From Oceanispirochaeta sp. M1 (GTDB lineage Bacteria > Spirochaetota > Spirochaetia > DSM-2461), in assembly GCF_003346715.1 (NCBI RefSeq), contig NZ_QQPQ01000023.1, forward strand, positions 1 through 64,000: a DNA stretch of 64,000 nt. The letters are read 5' to 3'. Each line of letters begins with the position of its first letter. The stretch's first letter is position 1. This document shows positions 24,739 through 33,764 of this stretch, one piece after another. Under the pieces are notes generated by a model. The model did not search any database. It was not told where the DNA came from and saw nothing but the letters and a program-made list of their open reading frames with translations. Both the position numbers and the translations under genes were made by a program.

Positions 24739-26526
24739 ATCCTCCTGATGAGTTCTGTATATCTCAAGAAATTCATCCATAGAATCCTGAAAGCATTCAT
24801 AAAGATAGGGATCAAAAGAACCCTTCATCTCTACTTCCATAATATTCAGAGCTTCTTCAATAGAAAATGCCCTTTTGTAAGATCTTTTTGAAGTTAAAGC
24901 ATCAAAGACATCCGCTATCGCCGCTATTCTACCGGCAAGAGGAATCTCACGCCCCTTCAGCCCTTCGGGATAACCGCTGCCGTCATATTTTTCATGATGG
25001 CCACTGATAATATCCTCTGCTACCTTCAGAACAGATTGATTCAGTATCGATCCTATTCTAAGATTCATTCCCTTAATAATTTTCAAACCACTGTTAACAT
25101 GCTGTTTCATAACTTCAAACTCTGTGGATGTCAGTGGTCCTTTCTTTAGAAGTACATTATCGGGAATACTGATTTTACCAATATCATGGAGAGGGGCAAA
25201 CCAGAGAATTTCCCTGGGGAATCCAGGTCTGATGGAAAAGTCCTTTCTGGATAAATTTTTTGCAATTGTAAATGAGTACAGTGACATTCTGCTTATGTGT
25301 TCCGAGGTCTCATTATCCCTTTCATTCATAAGACCGACAAAAGAATTAGCTGACTCTGCAATCAGTTCCTGTGAAAGATACTCATGAAAGAAGCGATGCT
25401 TTAATCGTTTTGCAATCCGTTGAGCAACCTTCAAATGGAATTGATTATAAACATTACTTTCACGACTGGAGATAAATAGAAATCCCACACATCGCTGATT
25501 GGATTGAAGGGGTATGGTCATGCTGGAGCGGATACCCTCTTTTAAAATAAGTTTAGTAGATTCAGAAACACTATTCTGTCTGGCATAAGAGGGCAGATCA
25601 TTCATAATTCGACCATTGCCTGTATGAATCATCTTATTCAGAGAGGTATTGGATAGGAATTCAGAATATCCCGGTTCCAGCCAGACCTTTTGATATTTCA
25701 CAAAGGCAGACTCTGCGGTTACCCGGCCGTCACTGTCATTAAATGCAAGGGCAATTCGATCCATTGGAATCAGTTCATCAAGGGCGGAGGCCAGATATTC
25801 AAGTATTTCGGAAATACTGCCGTAGGATTCTATTGTGTCGATCTTCTGATCTAATTCTATATCCTTATCAATCCTGTAAATAGCATGACTCAGGGCCAGT
25901 ATCTCTTCTGGTGCATCATCAGGAACATTAAAGGAGTCAAACAGTTCCATATTCAACCGGGAATCGATCATATTGATCCCTTTTTGAATAATAACTAATG
26001 AATCATTAATTGATGATTTAATAGAGCTATAGAAAAAATAGAATACAATAACAAGAAAAGAGATCAAACCTAATAAGATGTAGACAACCATAAGGAGTAG
26101 ATGAAGGTATGTGTTTGTACGTCCCCGGATGGACGCTGCATACTGTCGGAATTGATCCATATACAAGGTTTTTTCATCCTCAGTTGTGTACATTGGCTCT
26201 GGAAGATAGTGCTTATAAACAAGAAATCGGCTGGGTGATAGTTTTCTAGACTCCAGGGATGTGCTTATCTTAATAACATCTTCATAAGCCTCATGAACTC
26301 CGTCACTCACAGAGTATGGACTGGCCGTTACTGTTGTTGCGACTCTATTCAGCTTTGCAAATAACAGGGAAGAGTCCTTCTCAATTTGAGTGCTGGAGAT
26401 TCTGAAGAATAATAAAACTAATATGGAACAAATGAAAAATGTCAGTATGAGATATAAAAAACGGTCCTGTTTTATGCTTTGTTTATAAATGCTTTGTTCT
26501 TTTCTAATATTTTTTAATTTTATCAT
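24733..26526 (-). CDS. Membrane HD-GYP phosphodiesterase with GAF domain
   Basis: This ~597-aa protein probably degrades cyclic di-GMP. Two membrane helices (~20-40 and ~140-165) flank a periplasmic segment. A GAF-like domain (~245-375) is followed by an HD-GYP domain with LHDIGKISIP, a paired HHEKYDGSGYPEGLKG and ADVFDALTSKRSYK. All metal-binding His/Asp positions appear present. The start is uncertain. The longest frame begins at 26571, only 20 bp from maf on the other strand, and neither Met has a Shine-Dalgarno; the Met at 26526 is preferred because it leaves room for promoters. Confidence 0.87.
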   Translation of the reverse strand: MIKLKNIRKEQSIYKQSIKQDRFLYLILTFFICSILVLLFFRISSTQIEKDSSLLFAKLNRVATTVTASPYSVSDGVHEAYEDVIKISTSLESRKLSPSRFLVYKHYLPEPMYTTEDEKTLYMDQFRQYAASIRGRTNTYLHLLLMVVYILLGLISFLVIVFYFFYSSIKSSINDSLVIIQKGINMIDSRLNMELFDSFNVPDDAPEEILALSHAIYRIDKDIELDQKIDTIESYGSISEILEYLASALDELIPMDRIALAFNDSDGRVTAESAFVKYQKVWLEPGYSEFLSNTSLNKMIHTGNGRIMNDLPSYARQNSVSESTKLILKEGIRSSMTIPLQSNQRCVGFLFISSRESNVYNQFHLKVAQRIAKRLKHRFFHEYLSQELIAESANSFVGLMNERDNETSEHISRMSLYSFTIAKNLSRKDFSIRPGFPREILWFAPLHDIGKISIPDNVLLKKGPLTSTEFEVMKQHVNSGLKIIKGMNLRIGSILNQSVLKVAEDIISGHHEKYDGSGYPEGLKGREIPLAGRIAAIADVFDALTSKRSYKRAFSIEEALNIMEVEMKGSFDPYLYECFQDSMDEFLEIYRTHQEDS

Positions 26527-26591
26527 AAGTTTTACAATATTAAATATATGGATATAATTAGTAAAGAGCATAAGGATAACAGGTTAAAAGT

Positions 26592-27167
26592 ATGATAGAA
26601 AAAATTTATCTTGCCTCAGCCTCTCCCCGTCGTAAACAGCTTGTTAAACAGATGGGAATGGAGTGTAAGGTCATTGAAGTGGATGTAGAAGAACCTATGG
26701 ATCAGAAGCTCCATGCGGTTGAACTTGCAAAAAATCTTTCAGAACTGAAGATGAATGCCTGCCTTGAACATCCTGAACTCTACCCTGATGATGCTGTAAT
26801 CCTCACAGCGGATACTCTGATTGCCCTTGATGATGAAAAAATCGGTAAAGCTGAAACACGGGAAGCCGCAGCAGAGATGCTGAGAGGCATACAGGGACGC
26901 AGCCATCAGGTGATTACAGCCTTCACGATCTACTCCGTTTCACAGAGAAAGATGATTACAGACTATGAAAGCAGTGATGTCAGCTTCAGCCCCATGTCAG
27001 AAGAAGAGATAAACAATTATCTGGACACAGATGAATGGAAAGGTGTAGCCGGTGCTTATAGAATACAGGAACAGGGAGGGAAGTACATATCTTCTCTCAA
27101 TGGCACGTTTTACAACGTCATGGGCTTGCCAATAAACAGAATCTATGGCATCTTGAGCAGGCTGTAA
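26592..27167 (+). CDS. maf: Maf-family nucleoside triphosphate pyrophosphatase
   Basis: This 191-aa protein carries the Maf signature LASASPRRKQLVKQMG at its N-terminus, the conserved DTLIALDDEKIGK segment with acidic metal ligands, and GAYRIQEQGGKYI near the C-terminus. Family members hydrolyse dTTP, UTP or modified nucleotides and have been linked to septum inhibition. It sits alone between the HD-GYP gene and the rpsB leader. Confidence 0.93.
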   Translation: MIEKIYLASASPRRKQLVKQMGMECKVIEVDVEEPMDQKLHAVELAKNLSELKMNACLEHPELYPDDAVILTADTLIALDDEKIGKAETREAAAEMLRGIQGRSHQVITAFTIYSVSQRKMITDYESSDVSFSPMSEEEINNYLDTDEWKGVAGAYRIQEQGGKYISSLNGTFYNVMGLPINRIYGILSRL

Positions 27168-27288
27168 TTCAGCAAAAAATTTCCGGTTGCTAATATGTCT
27201 TTTCCCCATAGGGATTAAGCGCAGAAAAAGTAACTGAGATCAAGCGAAGGACCACATCTATTTACTTAGAAGTGGAATAGGAGACTAC

Positions 27289-28224
27289 ATGGCTGTAGTA
27301 ACAATGAAGAACCTGCTCGAGTCAGGTGTACACTTTGGTCATCAGACCAAACGCTGGGATCCCCGAATGAAGAAGTTTATCTTCTCTCAGAGAAACGGGA
27401 TTCATATTATCGACCTTCAGAAGACAATCGTTGCAATCCGCGAGGCTTATGACGTTGTAAGAAAGAATGTTCTTGACGGAAAATCCGTTCTTTTCGTAGG
27501 TACCAAAAAACAGGCTCAGGCTGCTATTGCAAGAGAAGCTGAACGTTGTGACATGTTCTATGTTAACAACAGATGGCTCGGTGGTATGCTGACCAACTTT
27601 TCAACAATCAAAAAATCACTCCACCAGCTCAAGAGAATTGAGAAGATGGAAATTGATGGAACTTTCGAACAGCTGACTAAGAAAGAAGTTTCAAAGCTTC
27701 TGAAACAGAAAGATAAACTCGAAAAGAACCTCGGTGGTATTAAGAACATGTCTGAACTCCCCGGAGTTATGTTCATCATCGATACAAAGACAGAAGCAAT
27801 TGCTGTTGCCGAAGCTAAGAGAATGGGCATTCCCATCATCGCGGTTGTCGACACAAACTGTAACCCCGAAGGTATTACCTATCCTATCCCCGGTAACGAT
27901 GATGCGATCAGAGCTATCAGCCTGTTCACACAGATCATTGCCAATGCTGTTGTTGAAGCCGACAACGAAATTGGACTGGAAGTAATTGAAAGCCTTCAGG
28001 AAGAGGAACAGCCTGCTCCTGAAGAAGCTGCTGCTGAAGCTCCTGCTGCTGAAGCTCCTGCTGCTGAAGCACCTGCTGTTGAAGCTCCTGCTGCTGAAGC
28101 ACCTGCTGTTGAAGCTCCTGCTGCTGAAGCACCCGCAAAAGAAGCAACTAAAGCTCCTGCTGAAGCAGCTGCCGAAGAAAAACCTGCTGCAAGTGACAGC
28201 GATGTTGTATACACTACTGAATAA
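27289..28224 (+). CDS. rpsB: 30S ribosomal protein S2 with long Ala/Pro/Glu tail
   Basis: Residues 1-235 are a normal S2 ([23 protein letters not shown]..., [31 protein letters not shown]). The remaining ~75 residues are a low-complexity tail of (A)EAPA-type units, acidic and proline-rich, ending [10 protein letters not shown]. Most bacterial S2 proteins lack such a tail. AGGAG precedes the ATG. The ~120-bp leader upstream may hold the usual S2 autoregulatory structure, but I could not define it. It is the first gene of the rpsB-tsf-frr-uppS-cdsA-dxr-rseP run. Confidence 0.97.
   Translation: MAVVTMKNLLESGVHFGHQTKRWDPRMKKFIFSQRNGIHIIDLQKTIVAIREAYDVVRKNVLDGKSVLFVGTKKQAQAAIAREAERCDMFYVNNRWLGGMLTNFSTIKKSLHQLKRIEKMEIDGTFEQLTKKEVSKLLKQKDKLEKNLGGIKNMSELPGVMFIIDTKTEAIAVAEAKRMGIPIIAVVDTNCNPEGITYPIPGNDDAIRAISLFTQIIANAVVEADNEIGLEVIESLQEEEQPAPEEAAAEAPAAEAPAAEAPAVEAPAAEAPAVEAPAAEAPAKEATKAPAEAAAEEKPAASDSDVVYTTE
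28012..28143 (+). repeat. 15-bp tandem repeat in rpsB tail
   Basis: About nine units of a GAAGCTCCTGCTGCT-like 15-mer, with variation between GCT and GTT and between CCT and CCC, encode [10 protein letters not shown]. The tract is in frame, so gain or loss of a unit by slippage would change tail length without a frameshift. Confidence 0.9.
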
Positions 28225-28237
28225 TTAGGAGACTAAA

Positions 28238-29080
28238 ATGGCAGTATCACCAGCTGACGTAAAAAAATTAAGAGACAAAACTCTGGCAGGAATGCTGGAT
28301 TGTAAAAATGCACTTGTTGAAGCAAACGGAGATTTTGCCGAAGCAGAAAAGATCCTTAAGAAAAAGGGTCTGGCCAGTGCAGATAAGAGAGCCGGACGTT
28401 CTACTGACGCCGGTGCTGTTTTCACATCAATTGTGGGAAGCACAGCCGCAGCCATCGAGCTGAACTGTGAAACAGACTTTGTTGCCAAAAACGCTGTATT
28501 CAGTGACAATGGTAAGAAAATCGCTGCATATGTTGCTGAAAACAAAGTAAGTGAAGTAAATGCAGGTGTGGAAGAGCTCGTAAAAGAGACTATTTCCATA
28601 CTGAAAGAAAACATGGGTGTGAAAAGAATTTCCACCATGGAAGTAAGCGATTCTGACTGTGTTGTAGATTACCTCCACAACAACGGACAGATCGGTGTTA
28701 TGGTAAAACTGAGTTGTGACAGCGCTGAAACAGCCGCTAAAGACGAAGTGAAAGCTCTGGGAATGGACCTGGCTCTGCATGCAGCAGCCTTCAACCCCTC
28801 CTACCTTAACCGTGACGCAGTAGATGCTTCATACCTTGCCGATCAGGAAGATATTTTTAAGGGACAGGCCGCTACACTGGACAAACCCGAGAAAGTTATT
28901 GCCGGTATTATCAAGGGTAAACTGAACAAACATCTTTCACAGATTTGTTTTGTAGACCAGGCTTTTGTTAAGAATGACAAACTGAGCTGTGCTCAGGCTT
29001 GTAATGAAGTTGCTAAAGCTGTTGGTGGAAAAATTGAACTTTCTGAATACATCTATATGATGGTTGGTCAGGAAGCATAA
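28238..29080 (+). CDS. tsf: Elongation factor Ts
   Basis: This 280-aa guanine-nucleotide exchange factor for EF-Tu begins with the usual UBA-like domain (VKKLRDKTLAGMLDCKNALVEANGDFAEAEKIL) and carries the VELNCETDFVAKN-like segment IELNCETDFVAKN. It follows rpsB by 13 bp with AGGAG upstream; length and order are normal. Confidence 0.97.
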   Translation: MAVSPADVKKLRDKTLAGMLDCKNALVEANGDFAEAEKILKKKGLASADKRAGRSTDAGAVFTSIVGSTAAAIELNCETDFVAKNAVFSDNGKKIAAYVAENKVSEVNAGVEELVKETISILKENMGVKRISTMEVSDSDCVVDYLHNNGQIGVMVKLSCDSAETAAKDEVKALGMDLALHAAAFNPSYLNRDAVDASYLADQEDIFKGQAATLDKPEKVIAGIIKGKLNKHLSQICFVDQAFVKNDKLSCAQACNEVAKAVGGKIELSEYIYMMVGQEA

Positions 29081-29091
29081 TCTTTTCATAC

Positions 29092-29123
29092 AAACGCCCC
29101 CTGTGTTATCATAGGGGGTGTTT
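29092..29123 (+). terminator. Hairpin terminator or attenuator between tsf and frr
   Basis: Stem AAACGCCCCCT/AGGGGGTGTTT (one G-T pair), followed by a modest T-rich run. It would partly separate rpsB-tsf from frr onward. Confidence 0.7.
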
Positions 29124-29185
29124 ATTATTTATAAGCATTGATCTATGCGTAATTTATATAAATTACGTATCATAAGGGAGTGAAT

Positions 29186-29728
29186 ATGGATACTGTAAAG
29201 AAATCAGCAGAAGACAGAATGAGAAAAACTGTTAAGGCACTTAAAGAAGAATTTAACACAATCAGAACAGGTAGAGCCTCTGCCAGTCTCTTTGACAAAA
29301 TCAATGTGGAGTATTATGGAACTCCCACACCCCTCAATCAGGTGGCAAATATCTCCATACCCGAAGCTAGACTGATAGTCATTCAGCCCTTTGACAAAAA
29401 TGCCCTGGGTGATATTGAAAAAGCTATCCAGACATCTGAGCTTTCATTAAATCCGAATAACGACGGAAAAGTAATCCGTATCAATATACCTCCCCTAACT
29501 GAGGAAAGACGTAAGGACCTGGTTAAACAGTCCAAAAATGTCGGTGAACATAGCCGTGTATCTGTCAGAAACATTCGTCGTGATGTAAATGATCTGATCA
29601 AGAAAGGTGATTTTACCGAGGATGAGCAGAAAAAAGGGATGGATGAAGTTCAAAAGCTGACCGACCAGTACATCAAAGAGATCGGTACCATTATTGATGA
29701 TAAAGAAAAGGAAATAATGGAGATTTAA
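29186..29728 (+). CDS. frr: Ribosome recycling factor
   Basis: This 180-aa factor splits post-termination ribosomes with EF-G. It has canonical wording: FNTIRTGRAS, INVEYYGTPTPLNQVANIS, RKDLVKQ and NIRRD. The ATG at 29186 is chosen over the in-frame GTG at 29180 because AGGGAG sits six bases before it. Its stop codon shares one base with the uppS start (TAATG). Confidence 0.97.
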   Translation: MDTVKKSAEDRMRKTVKALKEEFNTIRTGRASASLFDKINVEYYGTPTPLNQVANISIPEARLIVIQPFDKNALGDIEKAIQTSELSLNPNNDGKVIRINIPPLTEERRKDLVKQSKNVGEHSRVSVRNIRRDVNDLIKKGDFTEDEQKKGMDEVQKLTDQYIKEIGTIIDDKEKEIMEI

Positions 29729-30426
29729 TGGCTTCACAGGAAAGTATTCCATCCCATATAGGGATAATAATGGACGGTAACGGCCGCTGGGCAAAGCAGC
29801 GCGGTCAGATCCGCTCCGCTGGTCATCGGGAAGGACTTAATGCGGCAAAGGCAATTGTCAAAGCCGCATCGGATATGGGCTTACAAAACCTGTCTCTCTA
29901 TGTTTTTTCCACTGAGAACTGGAAAAGAACCGAAGATGAAGTCTCATTCCTTATGGTTCTGATTAAAAGTTACCTGAAAAAGGAATATCAGTTCTATAAG
30001 GATAATTCCATTCGTGTCGTTCACAGCGGAGACCTGAGCCGTCTTCCTGAAGATATTCAGAAAGAGATTAAAACCGTAAAGGAACAGACCTCTCATTTCA
30101 CAGGTCTTACAGTCAATCTTTTGATTAACTACGGTGGTCAGGATGAAGTAGTCAGATCTGTGAACAGTCATATTAAGACGAATCCGGGACAGGCTATTAC
30201 TGCTGAAATACTGTGGTCGTCTCTGGACAATCCTGATCTTCCTCCTGTGGATCTTCTGATCCGTACGGGTGGAGAAAAAAGGATCAGTAACTTTCTTATC
30301 TGGCAGACTGCTTATTCCGAGCTTTATTTTTCTGATAAGCTTTGGCCCGATTGGACAGGAGAAGATCTGCAGCTAGCTGTAGATTCATTTTCGAACCGCG
30401 AAAGACGATTCGGCGGAGTTAAATAA
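29728..30426 (+). CDS. uppS: Undecaprenyl (di-trans,poly-cis) diphosphate synthase
   Basis: This 232-aa cis-prenyltransferase makes the C55 lipid carrier for peptidoglycan and other glycans. IIMDGNGRWAKQRG (catalytic Asp), SLYVFSTENWKR and DLLIRTGGEKRISNFLIWQTAYSEL are intact. It overlaps frr and cdsA by one base each, so translation is coupled. Confidence 0.97.
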   Translation: MASQESIPSHIGIIMDGNGRWAKQRGQIRSAGHREGLNAAKAIVKAASDMGLQNLSLYVFSTENWKRTEDEVSFLMVLIKSYLKKEYQFYKDNSIRVVHSGDLSRLPEDIQKEIKTVKEQTSHFTGLTVNLLINYGGQDEVVRSVNSHIKTNPGQAITAEILWSSLDNPDLPPVDLLIRTGGEKRISNFLIWQTAYSELYFSDKLWPDWTGEDLQLAVDSFSNRERRFGGVK

Positions 30427-31271
30427 TGAATAATACCCAGAAAAGATTTCTGCTCTTCGCGGTGGCACTGCCTGTATTGACCATTCTTATACTGATATCC
30501 TATGCAAACCATCTGGCTATTAACCTTGTGGTACTGCTGATCACCATGGTCGGAACCAATGAAATGGCTCAGATGCTCAGAAAGGCGGGAATATCTGTTC
30601 CTGTTAAGACTCTGACAGTAGTATCAGCTCTTCTCCCGGTTCTGACATACTTTATAACCCTGGGAATACTTCCGGAAAATATCTTACTGCTCTATTTCCT
30701 GATTGCAGGACTGTTTGTACTGATCTTACCTATATTCACCATGGGGAAGGCCGGTTTCAAAGGGCTGATAGAAGCAGCTGCAGGCTCATTGCTAAGCTTA
30801 TTTTATCCCGGATATTTCCTTACCTACATAATTCGCTTTTCAGGATTTGAATCTGCCAGTTTTATACTGATAATTTTTATGCTTATGGTTTATTTCAACG
30901 ACTCCTTTGCATGGTTTATGGGTGTCTTCTTCGGTAAGAACTCCAAAAGAGGAATTTTTGCTGTAAGCCCGAATAAAAGCCTTATCGGTTTCGGAGGCGG
31001 AATTTTTGCCTCACTTGTTGTAACCATCAGCAGCTGGTTTATTTTTCCTAATATAATGCAGGGACCTTTATGGACCGTTATTGTTCTCGGTGTAATTGCC
31101 GGAGTGACAACCATCCTTGGAGATCTTATTGAATCGGGTATTAAAAGATCTGCAGGGGTCAAAGACTCAGGCAATATCATAATGGGCAGGGGCGGACTCC
31201 TGGACTCTATTGATTCTCTTTTACTGACTGCACCGATTTTCTATTACTTCCTGCAATTCACTACCCTATAG
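30426..31271 (+). CDS. cdsA: Phosphatidate cytidylyltransferase
   Basis: This 281-aa polytopic membrane enzyme makes CDP-diacylglycerol. The C-terminal signature is recognisable (GDLIESGIKRSAGVKDSGNI, then GRGGLLDSIDSL) but departs from the common PGHGGxLDRxDS: His is replaced by Arg and the Arg of DR by Ser. The catalytic acidic residues remain. It has about eight membrane helices and lies between uppS and dxr. Confidence 0.93.
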   Translation: MNNTQKRFLLFAVALPVLTILILISYANHLAINLVVLLITMVGTNEMAQMLRKAGISVPVKTLTVVSALLPVLTYFITLGILPENILLLYFLIAGLFVLILPIFTMGKAGFKGLIEAAAGSLLSLFYPGYFLTYIIRFSGFESASFILIIFMLMVYFNDSFAWFMGVFFGKNSKRGIFAVSPNKSLIGFGGGIFASLVVTISSWFIFPNIMQGPLWTVIVLGVIAGVTTILGDLIESGIKRSAGVKDSGNIIMGRGGLLDSIDSLLLTAPIFYYFLQFTTL

Positions 31272-31284
31272 ATCAGGTTAAAAC

Positions 31285-32415
31285 ATGAAACGAGTACTGA
31301 TACTGGGATCGACCGGCTCAATCGGTCAGAGTACCCTTGAAATAATACGTTCCCATCACGAAGAATTCCGGCTTGTCGGTCTTCAGGGACACAGCAATGA
31401 GCAGAAGCTTCTCAAAGACGCAGCTGATTACCCTGATGCAAGTCTCTGTCTCAGCGCTAAGAAACCCGGCAGTGAGAAAATAAAATATCACGGATCTCAG
31501 GGCATTCTTGATCTGATAAAAGATTCTGATGCAGATATTGTAGTTAACGGCATTGTCGGTGCCAGTGGACTGATGCCCTCGGTTCAGACACTGAAATGCG
31601 GTATTGATCTGGCACTGGCCAACAAGGAGTCCATGGTACTTGCAGGACCCCTTATCAAACACCTTGCTTCAGTTCACCGCTGCAGGCTCCTGCCTGTAGA
31701 TTCTGAACATTCGGCAATATTCTATCTCCTTGAGAATAGAAAGGCTGCAACCATATCTGAGATTATACTGACTGCCTCAGGCGGTCCCTTCCGGAACAGA
31801 GAGATTGATGACTTTGATTCAATAACCAAGAAGGATGCTCTGGCTCACCCGACATGGGATATGGGTCCGAAAATTACAATTGATTCGGCAACCATGGCCA
31901 ATAAGGGTCTCGAGGTTATAGAAGCACAACAGCTTTTTGATTTTGATGTAGACAGAATTAAAGTTCTCATACATCCCCAAAGTTATGTTCATTCCCTGAT
32001 CAGAACTAAAGACCTGGCCCTTTATGCGCAGATTTCAGCACCTGACATGAGACTTCCTATTCAGAATGCACTTTTTTATCCAGTTATGAAAGAAGTTCCC
32101 TGGGCCTATCTGGATCTTGCAGGTAAAACACTTGAGTTCCAGGAACCGGATTTCAGGAAATTCCCCATGCTGAAGTATGCCTTTGAATGTGCAGACCTTA
32201 GAAAATCATACTCTATTGCCTATAACGCTGCCAACGAGATTGCGGTAGATGCATTTCTGGGAGACAGAATTAAATATAAATCAATTGCCGAAGTTACCGA
32301 GCATACCCTCCAGAAAGACTGGAGCAATAAATACAACACTGTAGAAGAAATTCTAGCAAGTGATAGAAAAGCACGAAACACGGCAGAAAAATTTGTCAGG
32401 AAAATAACGATATGA
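31285..32415 (+). CDS. dxr: 1-deoxy-D-xylulose 5-phosphate reductoisomerase
   Basis: This 376-aa NADPH enzyme catalyses the second step of the MEP isoprenoid pathway. GSTGSIGQSTLEII is the nucleotide-binding loop; DSEHSAIFYLL, TASGGPF and MANKGLEVIEA are active-site segments. The Shine-Dalgarno (CAGG) is modest. Its end overlaps rseP by 4 bp. Its position after uppS links isoprenoid precursor and carrier synthesis. Confidence 0.97.
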   Translation: MKRVLILGSTGSIGQSTLEIIRSHHEEFRLVGLQGHSNEQKLLKDAADYPDASLCLSAKKPGSEKIKYHGSQGILDLIKDSDADIVVNGIVGASGLMPSVQTLKCGIDLALANKESMVLAGPLIKHLASVHRCRLLPVDSEHSAIFYLLENRKAATISEIILTASGGPFRNREIDDFDSITKKDALAHPTWDMGPKITIDSATMANKGLEVIEAQQLFDFDVDRIKVLIHPQSYVHSLIRTKDLALYAQISAPDMRLPIQNALFYPVMKEVPWAYLDLAGKTLEFQEPDFRKFPMLKYAFECADLRKSYSIAYNAANEIAVDAFLGDRIKYKSIAEVTEHTLQKDWSNKYNTVEEILASDRKARNTAEKFVRKITI

Positions 32416-33761
32416 CCATAATGAAGATTCTATTCGGTCTGGTTGGATTATCCATTGTAGTGGTAGTCCATGAGGCCGGACATTTTATAGCCGCCAAACT
32501 TTCAGGCATCAAGGTTGAGGCCTTCTCCGTCGGTTGGGGTAAGGTTCTCTATTCAAGGATGTGGAAAGATACGGAATTCAGGATTTCTCTCTTCCCCCTC
32601 GGAGGATACTGCAAGATGCAGGGTGAACAGGCAATGATACAGGCCTGGGAGAGCAAAGCAAAAACCATTGATACCGACGAAGGTGATATGTATGCCGCCA
32701 GCTGGTGGAAGAGAATCATTGTGTCTCTCAGCGGTCCGTTTATGAACCTGATTTTTGCGGGGATTATCTTCTTCGTAATCAGTTTCATAGGTTATAACAT
32801 CCACTTTTACCCGTCTCGTATTGTCCTTGCCTCTGAGTATACTCAACGCAGTGACTACCCCGCTGATCAGGCCGAACTGCAGAGCGGAGATCTGATTACT
32901 GCAATCAATGGTAAAGAAATTGAGCGCTTTGATCAGCTCCAGAGGATGATTGTCGTCAATCCTGATGAGGCCATTACCCTTACAGTTAAAAGAGACTCAA
33001 AACTAATGAACATCGATGTCACTCCCGAACTAAATAAGGAGAGCGGTGCCGGTTATATGGGGATTTATCCCTGGATCGATGCTGTAATCCGTGAGTTCAG
33101 TGATGAATCACTTCTCAGGGACTACGGTGCCATGGCCGGAGACAGAATACTGGCGGTCAATTCAAGACCCGTTTCTCATGCCCTGGATGTTTCTGCCTCA
33201 CTTAAAGAGGGAGAGCTTGTTCAGACCATGACCATTTTGCGGAATAATCAGAGAATTACCCTGGATATGTCCGGTGGGATGGAATTAGGCCTGGGTGGAA
33301 TCAAGTTTGATTACCTGACATACCGGACACCGGCATTCAAACTCATCTCATCATTTAAAAATGGAGCCCTGGAAGCCTGGGAATCAACTAGAAACTCTGT
33401 TAAGGGACTTGCACTTCTATTCAAGGGTATCAATCTTCAGTCAGCCGTTTCCGGCCCCCTGAGGATCACCTATATGACCGGAGATCTGGCATTCTCAGGA
33501 TTCAAAGCCGGTATCGGAGAGGGGCTGCTGAGCTTCTTCCGCTTTATTGCTTTGATTAATATTGCCCTGTTTATAATGAACCTTCTTCCCATTCCTGTCC
33601 TTGACGGCGGTCAGATACTTCTGTTTCTTGTAGAAGGCCTGTTTAAAAGAAAACCTAATCCAGCGGTACTCTATAGATACCAGATGCTGGGTACGATGAT
33701 AGTATTTGCACTGATAATTTTTGCAACCATGAATGACATACTCTTTTTTTCAAGGAACTGA
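32412..33761 (+). CDS. rseP: Site-2 membrane metalloprotease RseP
   Basis: This 449-aa S2P-family zinc protease cleaves membrane-embedded regulators such as anti-sigma factors. The zinc site is HEAGH near residue 20, with the third ligand in NLLPIPVLDGGQI near the C-terminus. Two PDZ-like domains (~130-290) lie between. ATG at 32412 is preferred over 32421 because AGGAA lies 9 bases upstream. It overlaps dxr (ATGA). Confidence 0.95.
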   Translation: MTIMKILFGLVGLSIVVVVHEAGHFIAAKLSGIKVEAFSVGWGKVLYSRMWKDTEFRISLFPLGGYCKMQGEQAMIQAWESKAKTIDTDEGDMYAASWWKRIIVSLSGPFMNLIFAGIIFFVISFIGYNIHFYPSRIVLASEYTQRSDYPADQAELQSGDLITAINGKEIERFDQLQRMIVVNPDEAITLTVKRDSKLMNIDVTPELNKESGAGYMGIYPWIDAVIREFSDESLLRDYGAMAGDRILAVNSRPVSHALDVSASLKEGELVQTMTILRNNQRITLDMSGGMELGLGGIKFDYLTYRTPAFKLISSFKNGALEAWESTRNSVKGLALLFKGINLQSAVSGPLRITYMTGDLAFSGFKAGIGEGLLSFFRFIALINIALFIMNLLPIPVLDGGQILLFLVEGLFKRKPNPAVLYRYQMLGTMIVFALIIFATMNDILFFSRN

Positions 33762-33764
33762 TTA

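Noticed and set aside
28012-28143. Regular short repeats resembling a CRISPR or satellite array
   Set aside because: The 15-bp units lie in frame inside rpsB with no spacers and encode a protein tail.
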